Shown: positions 18,701 to 27,764, counted from the first letter of the stretch. The stretch: DNA of 64,000 bases from an uncultured Lachnospiraceae bacterium (GCA_934309145.1 CAKRCW010000011.1:30507-94506); one strand, 5' to 3'. Notes: a model not told the origin generated them from the letters alone. Made by a program: numbers and translations.

Positions 18701-20145
18701 TTTGTACTCCTTATAACCGCAAGCTCTGTCTCTGCCTCTCTTAGCAGCTTGTCATGGTATGCGTATGCCGCCTCTGACTTAAGTATTGACTCTGTGAGCT
18801 CCTCTATCTGTCTCCTAATATCAGCAAGGACCACATCCGTACGCATTTTTATATTGTACACATATGTATATAACAGCTCCTCATCAAATGAGGCTTCCTG
18901 CATCATATTCTTAATTACAGCATCATGCATATAGTATTTTTTTCTGTCCTCGATGTATTCAAGGTAATCGTTAATACTCTCCTTAAGCTCCATATCAAGC
19001 TTAAGGTCATCTATACGCTTCTGCTCAAGCTCATGCTGTCTTAAAAGGCTGTCAACCTCTCCCTTTAACTCATCTATGGTTCGTTTATCCTTTGCAACCT
19101 TGAGTGACTCTATATGTTGTCTCTGATTATTCTTCTGACTCCATTTTTCATCTCTCTTTGCAGTAAGAGCAGTCATCTTCTCCTCGTCCTCTTTAGCGAA
19201 CTCCTCTCCCGTCACACAGATTGACGCAAGCATATCACTAAGACTTGTCTGCTCCTGGTATAAAGACGAAAATGAGGCAACCTTATCTCTTAACACACTG
19301 ACTAATTCTGTCTGGTGGTCATAGCTTGCTATATCCTTTTTCTTCTTGGCTAAAACTGTCAGCTGTTCTTTGATATCCATGAGCATCTTTGCCATAGAAT
19401 CAGAGCCATCCTCATCTCTCTCAGTCTTAACCATGTATGCCTTCTCAATTATCTCCTCAATGAGAAGGTCCTCAACTACCTTTCTGGTAGTCTTATAATT
19501 ATTCTCAAAGTATGTTCTTACATGTCCCTCAGTTTTATTTATACCTCTTATTATCTCCCACTGACTTTCATGAAGTCCGTATCTGCTGATAAATCTCTGG
19601 TACTCGCCCTTTCGCTCAAACACCTGCACCTTAAGGGACATATCCTTGTGCTCCAAATCCTTAAGGTAGGTTCTAAGTCCCTGATATGTTATCCTCTCCC
19701 CATCCTTCACAAGTGGCAGATTGACAATATCGTTTTTGTTGTATTCCCTGTAAAATATACAGTAGTTAAAATACTCTACAGATGCAACGTCCTTCTTTGC
19801 CTCAGTCTCACTCTCATCCTTAGCCTTTCTCGCACAAAAGCCCGTAGTCATATACCTGTATCCCTCTGTACTGTCAACCTCATCTAACTTCCATTCGACA
19901 AGTGAGTGAATAGTTGTATTGCCATTTCCGGTACGGAACAGCTTCTCTATAGGTTGTTTCTCATCTAAGGTACAGTTGGGAATCATATTCTGAAGCAGAA
20001 GCAGCATCAACACACTCTTACCACCGCCATTGGCAAGGTCATACAGCGTATTTTTGCCATACATACGCATGGTAAAATCATCATAGAACTGTGTACCAAA
20101 GTTATATTTTACATTGTTTACTCTTATTCTGTTGATACTAGGCAT
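15742..20145 (-). CDS. JetC/MksB-like SMC ATPase
   Basis: This 1467-residue protein is an SMC-type ATPase. The N-terminal head has a modified Walker A (GGGKS at 40-44). Two very long charged coiled-coil arms flank a globular hinge-like block near residues 640-770. The C-terminal head has a signature-like SVGSTGQSQ-type loop (seen as VGSTGQSQG) and Walker B KTIFIDNPFG, with Asn where Glu is common. The size and gene order (530-residue, 240-residue, then giant SMC) fit type III Wadjet or MksBEF-like condensins, which load on and extrude DNA and restrict plasmids. ATG at 20145 has GGAGGTG upstream and overlaps the jetB-like stop by eight bases. Confidence 0.83.
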   Translation of the reverse strand: MPSINRIRVNNVKYNFGTQFYDDFTMRMYGKNTLYDLANGGGKSVLMLLLLQNMIPNCTLDEKQPIEKLFRTGNGNTTIHSLVEWKLDEVDSTEGYRYMTTGFCARKAKDESETEAKKDVASVEYFNYCIFYREYNKNDIVNLPLVKDGERITYQGLRTYLKDLEHKDMSLKVQVFERKGEYQRFISRYGLHESQWEIIRGINKTEGHVRTYFENNYKTTRKVVEDLLIEEIIEKAYMVKTERDEDGSDSMAKMLMDIKEQLTVLAKKKKDIASYDHQTELVSVLRDKVASFSSLYQEQTSLSDMLASICVTGEEFAKEDEEKMTALTAKRDEKWSQKNNQRQHIESLKVAKDKRTIDELKGEVDSLLRQHELEQKRIDDLKLDMELKESINDYLEYIEDRKKYYMHDAVIKNMMQEASFDEELLYTYVYNIKMRTDVVLADIRRQIEELTESILKSEAAYAYHDKLLREAETELAVIRSTKKNSDEEIVRLSERLSEIRMSMHNIKFTQYKEQQEDSEQELFALEQKLANSESIIDECKRLLNEELLNQSLFAEKQESNDKIIESLSAREQEFKEAYDKLQNIKQVYGCVDDESRLADVLGERITSAIIEIEKLRRDINASDRRKKRLAEGRLIDISDAARKIIDYIETRHGVSAMYGMDYLSALPVDKQRQVLETNPELPYGVVTASYDEIKDDENIYSVETNDVYVNIYDIDKLDGRGMYFGENAFAVHKGVEQLTDAGIIDKLTKAEETRCRELMLTLEMKEEVLAAYRQDQMFVYRISDSEFKEAGEKLERARKERDLLTDKLTLSETKIAGYRNNIAEEENKVKDTRREYEKCLEDINKLYTIGQLSEVISKNEDTVKKCEEDITRLEQKINEITIDADDGDRSLAEERARLQTLKKRMEDISADWDANYKTYYNIDHEYDVLTLSDDELQARFIAMVNAGSEDAKTIEDKRLLMDTLSVSMERLIKGIEKRGTDVKKLSDLEARGLLYHADDEVLKSAKRSIDDARQQLKETDGKIKDKESAINRLLGSVSYAISNIEASFGKYEETDASLSEIVQSLESGEELLKRLEREAKECDDELKRYSRQQGYMVDLYKDVKRIIVTNDISLEGVKPFVGDKDKLRETFENTLLAYDKSTKSLERAQHELLKFKGNTASALDQMEVYELAQTIRDDVMIPDNKNQAKELMDSLESIIDYIRLERDRVSKSLVDMETIKQNFEEQCLQRCLDVRSELDKLPKLSHIMSEGESIQMVGLNIPYVKEEFLRQRMSDYIDKIVAQADDYDNDRERMKFIRNSLALKKLFGVIVTDMNGIKLSLYKRERIKEQSRYLKYEEAVGSTGQSQGIYIQFLISIINYISGMYQFGNEGVRTKTIFIDNPFGAAKDVYIWEPIFAMLKANNVQLIVPARGATPAITGRFDVNYILGQQMSGGRQLTVVTDYTSKVDQEELEYQDLEYEQVSFDFI

Positions 20146-20851
20146 CCGTTTCACCTCCCAGAGCCTTATATATACGTCCCTTGTACTCCTCAAAATAATT
20201 CTCAACTATCGCCTTAAAACGGTCAGTCGGATAATATCTCTCATCAACCTCTACAAATAAATGCTGTGCGACCATAAAGTTAAATGCCAGCTTGACATAT
20301 CCACTTCTGGATGCGCGTGACGCACGATTCTTATCACGTTCCTCAGAGGTGACAACAGGTAACTCATCCCATAAAAGTGCAAGAGTCTTAAAGCTTTCCT
20401 CCTCTAACTCCTCCATGGAATACACTGACAAATCAGCAGTTATAGATGAAAGATAAGCTGTCACCTGCTCTATTACGTCCTCTAATCTCACATATTCCTT
20501 AACCTGATATGAAGCTGAATCCTGATAAAACAGCAACAGGCTATTGTACATAATAAAATAAACCATATACAGCTCTTTGTTTAATCTTAAGCCAAGTATT
20601 CTCTTCATGTCATCATTGGTGTAACCAAATACTCTGTTGCCCTCACCCGGCGACACATATATAGCTTCATTGTGCTCATACAGGTTTAAGTTAAGCTTCT
20701 TAAGCAATCTCGTTGTAATATCATATACCGAAGCATTTGAATAAAATTCCTCATACAGCTCCCTTGTATCAGGATTAGAACGGGATATCTCCTGTCCGGT
20801 TATCAATGCTGAATATATATCAAGTGCTTTGTCAAGACTTCTCTCCTCCAT
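20138..20851 (-). CDS. JetB/MksE-like SMC accessory protein
   Basis: This 237-residue protein is acidic and helical with winged-helix-like content (FNFMVAQHLFVEVDERYYPTDRFK near the C-terminus). By position and size it is the MksE/JetB partner; I recall the family as DUF6063, not verified. In such complexes this subunit dimerises and links the kleisin (JetA) to the SMC heads. It starts two bases after the jetA-like stop, with GGAGGATGGG upstream, and overlaps jetC by eight bases. Confidence 0.72.
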   Translation of the reverse strand: MEERSLDKALDIYSALITGQEISRSNPDTRELYEEFYSNASVYDITTRLLKKLNLNLYEHNEAIYVSPGEGNRVFGYTNDDMKRILGLRLNKELYMVYFIMYNSLLLFYQDSASYQVKEYVRLEDVIEQVTAYLSSITADLSVYSMEELEEESFKTLALLWDELPVVTSEERDKNRASRASRSGYVKLAFNFMVAQHLFVEVDERYYPTDRFKAIVENYFEEYKGRIYKALGGETDA

Positions 20852-20853
20852 GA

Positions 20854-22413
20854 TTATCCCATCCTCCTTTCAAATATCATATCAGTAACCTCAAAGGTCT
20901 CCTCTGTATTCTGAAGCTTTATCTCTACCTGTTCATTGCCAAATGAAATGGCAAATTCCATATCCCTTAATCTTTCCTTATCGTCATCATCCATATTGGC
21001 TACTACCATCTCCTCAAGCAGAGTGTCCTGTTTCTCAAGCATTTTCGCCATGCTATACTCTCTCTTGCCCGCGAGGTGAACTAAAAATGCATAGTAGTCG
21101 CGATTCTGGTATATCTCCTCACCAAATTTAATCTCCAATATACCGTTAAATTCCTTCAGAGTTACCTTATTCCACTTCTTTAACTGGTCTAACAGCTCAT
21201 AGAATATCTTGGCAAAATTCCTGCCAATCTTCTTATCTAATATCTCATCCTCGTACTCAAAACCAAAGTCAAGCTCCCGCTTTTCAACCTTCTCACCACG
21301 ATTCTTGTCATCATTCTTAAGTGTGAGCATATTGTCTATTGATTTCATGGTAAACATCTTCTCAAGCTTTGGTGCAAACAGAGGCATCAGAATGTGCGAC
21401 ATCTTCTCCGGCGAATCTTCCTCCATGAGCTTTAAGAGGCTCTGTCTGAAATCAAATACAGGTCTTAATCTTCTTAACTTGGCACGACTTATAATCTTAT
21501 CCGATATCTGCTGCAAATCCATAGTCTCAGCTATAAGCCTTCCATGGTTATGTATGGTTTTCTTAAGCTCCGTTTCAAGTCTTGCTATCTCGTCAAGTGC
21601 TTTTGACTGTGGAGCTTCCTCACCACTATCCTTTCCTGTCTCAAAGGTGGCTTTCTCTATCGCCTTATCAACAAGTGCTTTATTCTTGGCAAACTGCTTT
21701 TGTTCCTCGGAGAACCATTTTGCAGTTGTGTCCATGTACTGCTCATACGCCTTTGCTCCCTCAAACACATCTATAGAAAGAAGCTTTAACACCTGCTCCT
21801 TCTCAAGCAAAAGCTTGGTAACCTGACTGTTAATCCTCTTTACTACATCTATACCACCCTTAAAATTATTTGAGCGAATCATCTTCTCAAGAAGCAGTTG
21901 GGAGATATTTATCTTACTCTCGTCCTTTATCTCCTTTGTGTCCAAATAAAATTCTATTCCATCTGAGGTAATCGTGTATAGCACCTGACCATTTTCAATC
22001 CTGCTGTCAATCAGCTTAACTCTATATATTCTGTTCTTCCTCACCTCAGGATCATAGAACTTAAACTCAAATGCACGGCCATCATTCTTTAGCTTGTCAA
22101 ATATGTATGATATTAGCTGTTTTTTCTCCTCGTCTGTATCTGATATCTCAAAGTCTCTGTCTAACAATTCTGTTAAAAATGACTCATATTCTTCATAGGT
22201 GATATCCTTTTCACGGAAGTTGTTTTCATTAATAAAAAAGCGCAAGGATGCCATAGTAATATAACCCATATCAAGGAATGAGTACTTTCCCTCCTTATAC
22301 TGGGAAAAAGTAGTCTCATTCAGCACAAAAAACGGGTAATATTTCTTCAAATTCTGCATTCTTGCGCTATGCTCTGCAATTATATCATTTATCATAACGT
22401 GCTTCAGTGCCAT
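20854..22413 (-). CDS. JetA/MksF-like kleisin
   Basis: This 519-residue protein is predicted to be mainly helical, with winged-helix-like N-terminal segments (YPFFVLNETTFSQY, YITMASLRFFINENN), a coiled-coil centre (EIARLETELKKTIHNHGRL) and a C-terminal globular part. It matches the JetA/MksF kleisin role; I recall the family as DUF5716, annotated in databases as JetA family. ATG at 22413 (MALKHV) is preferred over 22446 because AGAGGA precedes it at suitable distance. It is first in the three-gene operon, 40-70 bases downstream of a good promoter. Confidence 0.75.
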   Translation of the reverse strand: MALKHVMINDIIAEHSARMQNLKKYYPFFVLNETTFSQYKEGKYSFLDMGYITMASLRFFINENNFREKDITYEEYESFLTELLDRDFEISDTDEEKKQLISYIFDKLKNDGRAFEFKFYDPEVRKNRIYRVKLIDSRIENGQVLYTITSDGIEFYLDTKEIKDESKINISQLLLEKMIRSNNFKGGIDVVKRINSQVTKLLLEKEQVLKLLSIDVFEGAKAYEQYMDTTAKWFSEEQKQFAKNKALVDKAIEKATFETGKDSGEEAPQSKALDEIARLETELKKTIHNHGRLIAETMDLQQISDKIISRAKLRRLRPVFDFRQSLLKLMEEDSPEKMSHILMPLFAPKLEKMFTMKSIDNMLTLKNDDKNRGEKVEKRELDFGFEYEDEILDKKIGRNFAKIFYELLDQLKKWNKVTLKEFNGILEIKFGEEIYQNRDYYAFLVHLAGKREYSMAKMLEKQDTLLEEMVVANMDDDDKERLRDMEFAISFGNEQVEIKLQNTEETFEVTDMIFERRMG

Positions 22414-22456
22414 GAAATCCTCTTCCTTATCGTACAAAATGTGCATAACTATTTAT

Positions 22457-22485
22457 ATTTTAATACAATATAGGAAATAAAACAA
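22457..22485 (-). promoter_or_regulatory. Promoter of the jetABC-like operon
   Basis: On the minus strand, -35 TTGTTT (22480-22485) and -10 TAAAAT (22457-22462) are separated by 17 bases. It is the only good sigma-A-like site between the MATE stop and the jetA-like start. Confidence 0.5.
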
Positions 22486-22499
22486 GGAGTAACAAGCTG

Positions 22500-23825
22500 T
22501 CAAAAAGCCGGCCACGATTTTCTAAGTGCAACATAGGAGATTAAAAAGTTCGCAAGCCAACCAGCTGGTACAGCAAGCCAGACAAATTCAATACCAAAAC
22601 GTGGTGCAAAAATTAAAGCAACGGATAAGCGAATCGCAAGGTTCACCATGTTTGCAATGAGGAACGGACGCATAATTCCGAGACCACGAAGTACCCCGTC
22701 AGTTGCCATTTTAATTCCCATAAAGATGAAAAAATAGCCGATCCATTTCATATAATTCCCGGACACCTGATAGGCAAAGTCTGTTCCGTCCTTACCAAGG
22801 AATAATGAGGAAATTTGTACGTGCAGCGTTTCAATGACTATGAAAGCAACAGCTGCAAAGCACACATCCAGCATCAAGGCAGCATGGTAACCTTTTTTGA
22901 TACGTTGTGGTTTGTTTGCGCCAAGATTCTGGGAAACATACGGCGAAACTGCATTACCGATGGATACAAAAATCAGTGAAAAAACATTCTCCACACGCAT
23001 TGTTGCTGAATACCCCGCGAGTGCCTGTGTGCCGAATGGATTTACAACTGCCTGTACAATCATCATACCGATGGACACTGTGGACTGCTGAAGAATCGAT
23101 GGAACAGCAATGCGAAGCATAGACTGTAGCTTCTGCCAATCAAACCAGCGAAAGGGGCTTTTATATCGTCGCATACGCACAAAGAATATTAAAAGCGAAA
23201 GCACTGCGGAAATTCCCTGTGCAATCAGAGTCGCAATGGCTGCACCAAACACGCCGAGTTCAAGCCCGGCTACCATCCAAAGATCCATTAAAATATTTAG
23301 GATGGACGAAAAAATCAGCAGAACAAGTGGAATTTTTGATTCGCCGATTGAGGTGAACATGGTGGAAAGAATATTATACATAAACAAAAACGGAAAGCCC
23401 ACAAAATAGACCCTCAGATACAGCACTGCGTCGTCAAGTATATCATCAGGGGTTTGCAATCCTCTCATCATCGAGTGAGAAAAACAAAAGCCAAAAATAC
23501 CAAGGACAATACTTAGAAGCAAAAAGCAAATCAAGGAGGTTGACACAATTGTTTTCATTTTGCCATACTCCTTGGCTCCGAAATAACGACTAACAAGCAC
23601 ACCGGCTCCGACACCGGCTCCCAGTGCCACGCAAATGAACACATTAGTTAGTGCTGCACAGGCACCGACAGCTGCAAGTGCAGGAGAACCAACAAACTGA
23701 CCAACAATAATAGAGTCAGCCATATTGTATATTTGCTGAAAAAAGCTCCCGAGAATCATCGGCATTGCAAAAACCGTCAACGCTTTGAGCGGCACATCAG
23801 TTATCAAATACTCATCTTTTGACAT
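22500..23825 (-). CDS. MATE-family efflux transporter
   Basis: This 441-residue protein has about 12 membrane helices arranged as two homologous halves, with the MATE-typical starts PLKALTVFAMPMILG and QQIYNMADSIIVGQF. MATE proteins export cations or drugs by Na or H antiport. ATG at 23825 has GGAGG at better spacing than 23831. The codon use looks less AT-biased than that of neighbouring genes. It follows the kinase gene by 24 bases, so the two-component system probably controls it. Confidence 0.9.
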   Translation of the reverse strand: MSKDEYLITDVPLKALTVFAMPMILGSFFQQIYNMADSIIVGQFVGSPALAAVGACAALTNVFICVALGAGVGAGVLVSRYFGAKEYGKMKTIVSTSLICFLLLSIVLGIFGFCFSHSMMRGLQTPDDILDDAVLYLRVYFVGFPFLFMYNILSTMFTSIGESKIPLVLLIFSSILNILMDLWMVAGLELGVFGAAIATLIAQGISAVLSLLIFFVRMRRYKSPFRWFDWQKLQSMLRIAVPSILQQSTVSIGMMIVQAVVNPFGTQALAGYSATMRVENVFSLIFVSIGNAVSPYVSQNLGANKPQRIKKGYHAALMLDVCFAAVAFIVIETLHVQISSLFLGKDGTDFAYQVSGNYMKWIGYFFIFMGIKMATDGVLRGLGIMRPFLIANMVNLAIRLSVALIFAPRFGIEFVWLAVPAGWLANFLISYVALRKSWPAF

Positions 23826-23849
23826 TATCATATTCCTCCATGTATAGAA

Positions 23850-24992
23850 TCAAAGAACAACTTCAAATGTTGTTCCTCCAAATGAATTGGACTTAACTGT
23901 GATACTGCCATCATGCACTATCACAATTTCATGAACCAAAGCAAGTCCAAGTCCTACACCACCAAGCTCCCGGCTTCTTGATTTATCCACACGAAAGAAT
24001 GGTTCAAACACACGCTCCCTTAATTCCTTAGGTATTCCACTTCCTGTATCCTCTACAGACAGATAAACATGGTTTTCCTTCTGATAGGCAGTTACTGTAA
24101 CCTGTCCACCTGAATAATTATATTTTATAGCATTTTCAACAAGATTGTATACCATCCTATAAATAAGAATATCACTTCCTATCAGCGTTGTATCCTTACA
24201 TTTCCCAACCAGCTTTACATTCTTTTCTTGTGCAAGAGGTTCTAAATCTGCTAACACCTCATCAACAAGAGCATCAACTATAATTTTCTCATCCCTTCCC
24301 ACAGTATGAAGCTCGCTCATATCAAGAAGTGTCTTTACCATTTTACTGAGTCTGTCATTCTGTTCAGTAATCATCTTTATAGTCTGTATGGTATCCGCAT
24401 CATTGCCCATATGCTGGGTTGAATTATATAAATCGAGTTGTACCTGCATTAAAGATAATGGTGTTCTAAGCTCATGTGCTGCATTTGCGGTGAATTGCCT
24501 CTGTATCTCAAAAGCAGTCGAAAGACGTTCAAGCATTTTATTATATGAAATGCTAAGCTGATTCAGTTCTTTAACCTTATTTTCTTCGATTCGTGAATCA
24601 GCCAGATTTTGTGCCTGGACCTCTTCAATTTTGTCAGAGAACTCGCTAATTGGTTTGAGTGCATGTCCACTTATAAAATATGTGGCTACCCCACCGAGAA
24701 GTGCCAATATCGCCGAGATTATCAAACTATTTTTTCTGTAATCTTCTTTATTGTTATATACCTGAACAGAGAAATCATTTGCAAATTCGTCCCACTTATC
24801 ATCTGGAATGCTAATATATATTTCGTCTGAAATATCCTCATTATCATCCCCCTGAGCATCAACAGTCTCTTGCAGAGAATCAATATAATACACACCATTT
24901 TTATAGATAAACAAAGTCAGGCATCCACATATAACCGCAATATATAATGTAATAATACAGGTAAGTCTCCACTGCAATGAAATTCTTTTCAT
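23850..24992 (-). CDS. Sensor histidine kinase
   Basis: This 380-residue kinase has helix 1 (residues 9-29), an acidic outer domain of about 60 residues, helix 2 (about 88-106), a HAMP linker, the HisKA box NAAHELRTPLSLMQ, and an HATPase domain with NLVENAIKYN, DTGSGIP and GVGLGLALV. It overlaps the regulator gene by four bases. With the regulator and MATE gene it forms one operon divergent from the redox module. Confidence 0.9.
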   Translation of the reverse strand: MKRISLQWRLTCIITLYIAVICGCLTLFIYKNGVYYIDSLQETVDAQGDDNEDISDEIYISIPDDKWDEFANDFSVQVYNNKEDYRKNSLIISAILALLGGVATYFISGHALKPISEFSDKIEEVQAQNLADSRIEENKVKELNQLSISYNKMLERLSTAFEIQRQFTANAAHELRTPLSLMQVQLDLYNSTQHMGNDADTIQTIKMITEQNDRLSKMVKTLLDMSELHTVGRDEKIIVDALVDEVLADLEPLAQEKNVKLVGKCKDTTLIGSDILIYRMVYNLVENAIKYNYSGGQVTVTAYQKENHVYLSVEDTGSGIPKELRERVFEPFFRVDKSRSRELGGVGLGLALVHEIVIVHDGSITVKSNSFGGTTFEVVL

Positions 24993-25669
24993 CTATCAGT
25001 CTCCTCTCTTATTTTATATCCCTCTCCTACTTTATTCAAAATCGGATCATATCCAAGCACATTCTTAAACTTTTTTCTAAGTGAAGACATATGTACTCTT
25101 ATAGCCCCACTAAAGCTATCCACAGATGCATCCCAGACATGCTCCATCAATTCCTCCTGACTTACCGGTCTACCCAGATTAAGAAGTAAATATTCTAAAA
25201 TACCATTTTCTTTTCTTGTCAATGGAACCAATTCTCCTTTTGCATATGCCTCACGTTTTACTGTATTGAATTTTATCTCGCCACTTTCCAGACATACATC
25301 CTTCTGCACAAATTTCCTTCTTGTCAGGCTTCTGATACGTGCCTCAAGTTCCTGTAAATGGAATGGTTTTTCCATATAATCATTTGCCCCTGCATCCAAT
25401 CCCTCAACCTTATCCGCAATCTGCCCTCTTGCAGATAATATAAGAACCTTCGTCTCCTCATTTCGCTGTCTGAGTTCCTTTAGAATATCCATCCCATCCA
25501 TGCCTGGCAAATTCAAATCCAAAACAATTAAATCGTAATTCTCCACTAATATACATTCAAGAGCCTCTTCCCCGTCATAACAAGTATCTACCTCGTACCC
25601 AACGTCATACAAATTTTTTGCAACCATGTCACATATTTGTTTCTCATCTTCAACTATTAATAATCTCAA
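24989..25669 (-). CDS. OmpR-family response regulator
   Basis: This 226-residue regulator has a receiver domain (ED pocket at residues 7-8, phosphoacceptor D51, Lys101 in EKPF) and a winged-helix output domain with PLTRKENGILEYLL and NKVGEGYKI. It is cognate to the kinase whose gene overlaps it by four bases. Its promoter overlaps that of the divergent CXXC-protein operon, so it may control both directions. Confidence 0.9.
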   Translation of the reverse strand: MRLLIVEDEKQICDMVAKNLYDVGYEVDTCYDGEEALECILVENYDLIVLDLNLPGMDGMDILKELRQRNEETKVLILSARGQIADKVEGLDAGANDYMEKPFHLQELEARIRSLTRRKFVQKDVCLESGEIKFNTVKREAYAKGELVPLTRKENGILEYLLLNLGRPVSQEELMEHVWDASVDSFSGAIRVHMSSLRKKFKNVLGYDPILNKVGEGYKIREETDR

Positions 25670-25710
25670 TTTTCTTTCACCTGTTTCTTAACAAAGATTT
25701 TACATCAGCT

Positions 25711-25739
25711 ATTGTATAATACCAAAGTCAGCTAGTCAA
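25711..25739 (-). promoter_or_regulatory. Promoter of the regulator/kinase/MATE operon, overlapping a divergent -10
   Basis: On the minus strand, -35 TTGACT (25734-25739) and -10 TACAAT (25711-25716) are 17 bases apart. A plus-strand TATAAT at 25715-25720 overlaps this -10 and points towards the CXXC-protein gene; it lacks a good -35, as expected for an activator-dependent promoter. Confidence 0.6.
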
Positions 25740-25774
25740 TAAACACAACACATGTAGAAAGGAGAAACAATATC

Positions 25775-25915
25775 TTGAAGTGCAGAAAAATATCTCAAAT
25801 TGTTTTGCTTATCGCAGGCATAACTATGATTAGCTATGGTGCAATCAGAGGTGAGGCATCTGTTGTACTTAGTAAAGCAATAAAATTATGTATGGAGTGT
25901 GTAGGAATTGGATAA
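25775..25915 (+). CDS. Small CXXC protein (CD1871A-like)
   Basis: A 46-residue ORF starting at TTG, with AAGGAG 8-13 bases upstream. It encodes a basic N-terminus, one hydrophobic helix (about residues 7-22, IVLLIAGITMISYG) and a C-terminal CMEC motif. This matches the small CD1871A-type CXXC membrane proteins that precede polyferredoxin and TlpA-like genes in clostridial genomes. It overlaps the next gene by eight bases. The CXXC suggests thiol exchange or cluster handling near the membrane; the function is not established. Confidence 0.75.
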   Translation: MKCRKISQIVLLIAGITMISYGAIRGEASVVLSKAIKLCMECVGIG

Positions 25916-26822
25916 AGGAAAAAAATTATTATCAAAAAAAACAGCCAAAATACGTGGATGGATACAGGCAGCAGCAACACTGCTCACCAATATTCACATT
26001 ACTAATTTATTTAAGGGCAAAATATACCAAGGCAAAACAAAAACAGCATGTGTACCAGGATTAAACTGTTATTCCTGTCCTGCTGCGACAGGAGCATGCC
26101 CGATTGGAGCCTTTCAGGCTGTTGTTGGATCATCCAAATTTAAATTTTCATACTATATAACTGGTTTTTTTATTTTACTTGGTGTGACACTTGGAAGATT
26201 CATATGCGGTTTTTTATGTCCATTTGGATGGTTTCAGGATTTACTTCATAAAATCCCTGGAAAAAAATTTTCCACAGCTAAATTAAAGCCACTAAGATAC
26301 CTGAAATATCTCATCCTTATTGTCTTCGTTATACTTCTTCCGATGGTTGTAACGAACTCTATTGGAATGGGAGATCCATTTTTCTGTAAATATATTTGTC
26401 CACAAGGTGTTTTAGAAGGTGCTATACCTCTTTCGCTTGGAAATACCGCTATACGCTCTGCACTTGGAAAGCTATTTTCATTTAAATGCCTTATTTTAAT
26501 AACTGTTGTTGTGTTGAGTATTCTGTTTTACAGACCTTTTTGTAAATGGATTTGTCCTCTTGGAGCAATCTACTCATTATTTAATAAAGTCAGCTTTCTT
26601 AATATTAAAGTTGATAACAGTAAATGCGTCGGATGCAACCAATGCTCAAAGGCATGTAAAATGGACGTTGATGTGTGCAAGACTCCAAATCATCCGGAAT
26701 GCATAAGATGTGGAGCATGCATAAAAGCCTGCCCTAAAGATGCAATTCACTATCAATTTATGGGAAACTCTTGCGAAAAAATTAACAGCAACAGCCAGCG
26801 ACAAACAACAGATATCAATTAA
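25908..26822 (+). CDS. NapH-type 4Fe-4S membrane protein
   Basis: This 304-residue protein has four to five membrane helices with paired CxxxCP motifs at helix ends (FICGFLCPFGW, CKYICPQG, CKWICPLGA) and a C-terminal ferredoxin domain with CVGCNQCSKAC and CIRCGACIKACPKDA. This is the NapH/YccM electron-transfer plan, moving electrons across or along the membrane. Encoded just before a TlpA-like protein, it may feed reductant to an extracellular thiol system. It starts at TTG 25908 inside the small CXXC gene. Confidence 0.85.
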   Translation: MDKGKKLLSKKTAKIRGWIQAAATLLTNIHITNLFKGKIYQGKTKTACVPGLNCYSCPAATGACPIGAFQAVVGSSKFKFSYYITGFFILLGVTLGRFICGFLCPFGWFQDLLHKIPGKKFSTAKLKPLRYLKYLILIVFVILLPMVVTNSIGMGDPFFCKYICPQGVLEGAIPLSLGNTAIRSALGKLFSFKCLILITVVVLSILFYRPFCKWICPLGAIYSLFNKVSFLNIKVDNSKCVGCNQCSKACKMDVDVCKTPNHPECIRCGACIKACPKDAIHYQFMGNSCEKINSNSQRQTTDIN

Positions 26823-26855
26823 TCTTATTACAATTATTAAAAGGAGTAATTATTC

Positions 26856-27764
26856 ATGAAAACTAAAAGAACATTTATCACAATTTTTACACTATGTGCA
26901 GCATTATTACTTACCGCCTGCAATGGAAAAGGAGATGCAAACGCCAATAAGTCCCAGGGCACTCAGACTGAATCTAATGCAGAAGCTGCAGATAACTCCA
27001 ATGCAACACTAGAGGATTTATACCAGCAGGAAAATCAGCTCTTTGCAGAACATGAAGATGTGTGGAACAAAGCATTTGGTATGATGAATAAAAGCACTGC
27101 TGATCCAAATGGAAATTATGCAGATTATCTGGCTGGCACCATTGAATCAAACAAGGATGCCTTCACAGACGATGAGCTGCAAATACTTACAAACGATATT
27201 GAAGCTATACGAAAAATTGAGGAGCAGATATCAGAAATTGAGAAAAATAATTTGATATCAGATAGTGACAACCAGAATGACAATTCTGAAGGAACATCTC
27301 CATTCAAGAATTTCTCTGGTCAGGACTTTGATGGTAATTCTGTTGATGAAAGCCTATTTTCTGAAAATGCAGTAACTGTCATCAATTTCTGGTTTAGTGG
27401 TTGCAAGCCTTGTGTTGCTGAGCTATCTAAACTTAACGAATTAAATGATTCAATCAAGTCAATGGGAGGCGAAGTAATAGGCATCAACACAGAAACCTTT
27501 GATGGAAATGAAGATGCTATCACTGAAGCTAAAGCTATTCTTGAAAGTCAGGGAGCAAAATATCGCAATCTTTCAATTGACTCTGATTCAGATGCAGGTA
27601 AATATGCTTCTGACATTATGGCATTTCCAACAACAATATTAGTTGACAGAAATGGCAATATTGTAGGCGATCCGATGCTTGGCGGAATTGATAATCAGGA
27701 CAACTACGATACACTAATGAATCAGATTCAGTCTGTGATTGATGCAGACAGCACAAATAAATAA
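26856..27764 (+). CDS. TlpA/ResA-like thioredoxin lipoprotein
   Basis: This 302-residue protein has a lipoprotein signal (lipobox LTAC, Cys22), an acidic helical spacer (residues 30-140), and a redoxin domain with NFWFSGCKPCVAEL, active cysteines C183 and C186. It should sit outside the membrane and reduce disulfides or sulfoxides there, taking electrons from the upstream polyferredoxin protein (inference). AAAGGAG lies just before the ATG. The gene ends at a shared bidirectional terminator. Confidence 0.87.
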   Translation: MKTKRTFITIFTLCAALLLTACNGKGDANANKSQGTQTESNAEAADNSNATLEDLYQQENQLFAEHEDVWNKAFGMMNKSTADPNGNYADYLAGTIESNKDAFTDDELQILTNDIEAIRKIEEQISEIEKNNLISDSDNQNDNSEGTSPFKNFSGQDFDGNSVDESLFSENAVTVINFWFSGCKPCVAELSKLNELNDSIKSMGGEVIGINTETFDGNEDAITEAKAILESQGAKYRNLSIDSDSDAGKYASDIMAFPTTILVDRNGNIVGDPMLGGIDNQDNYDTLMNQIQSVIDADSTNK

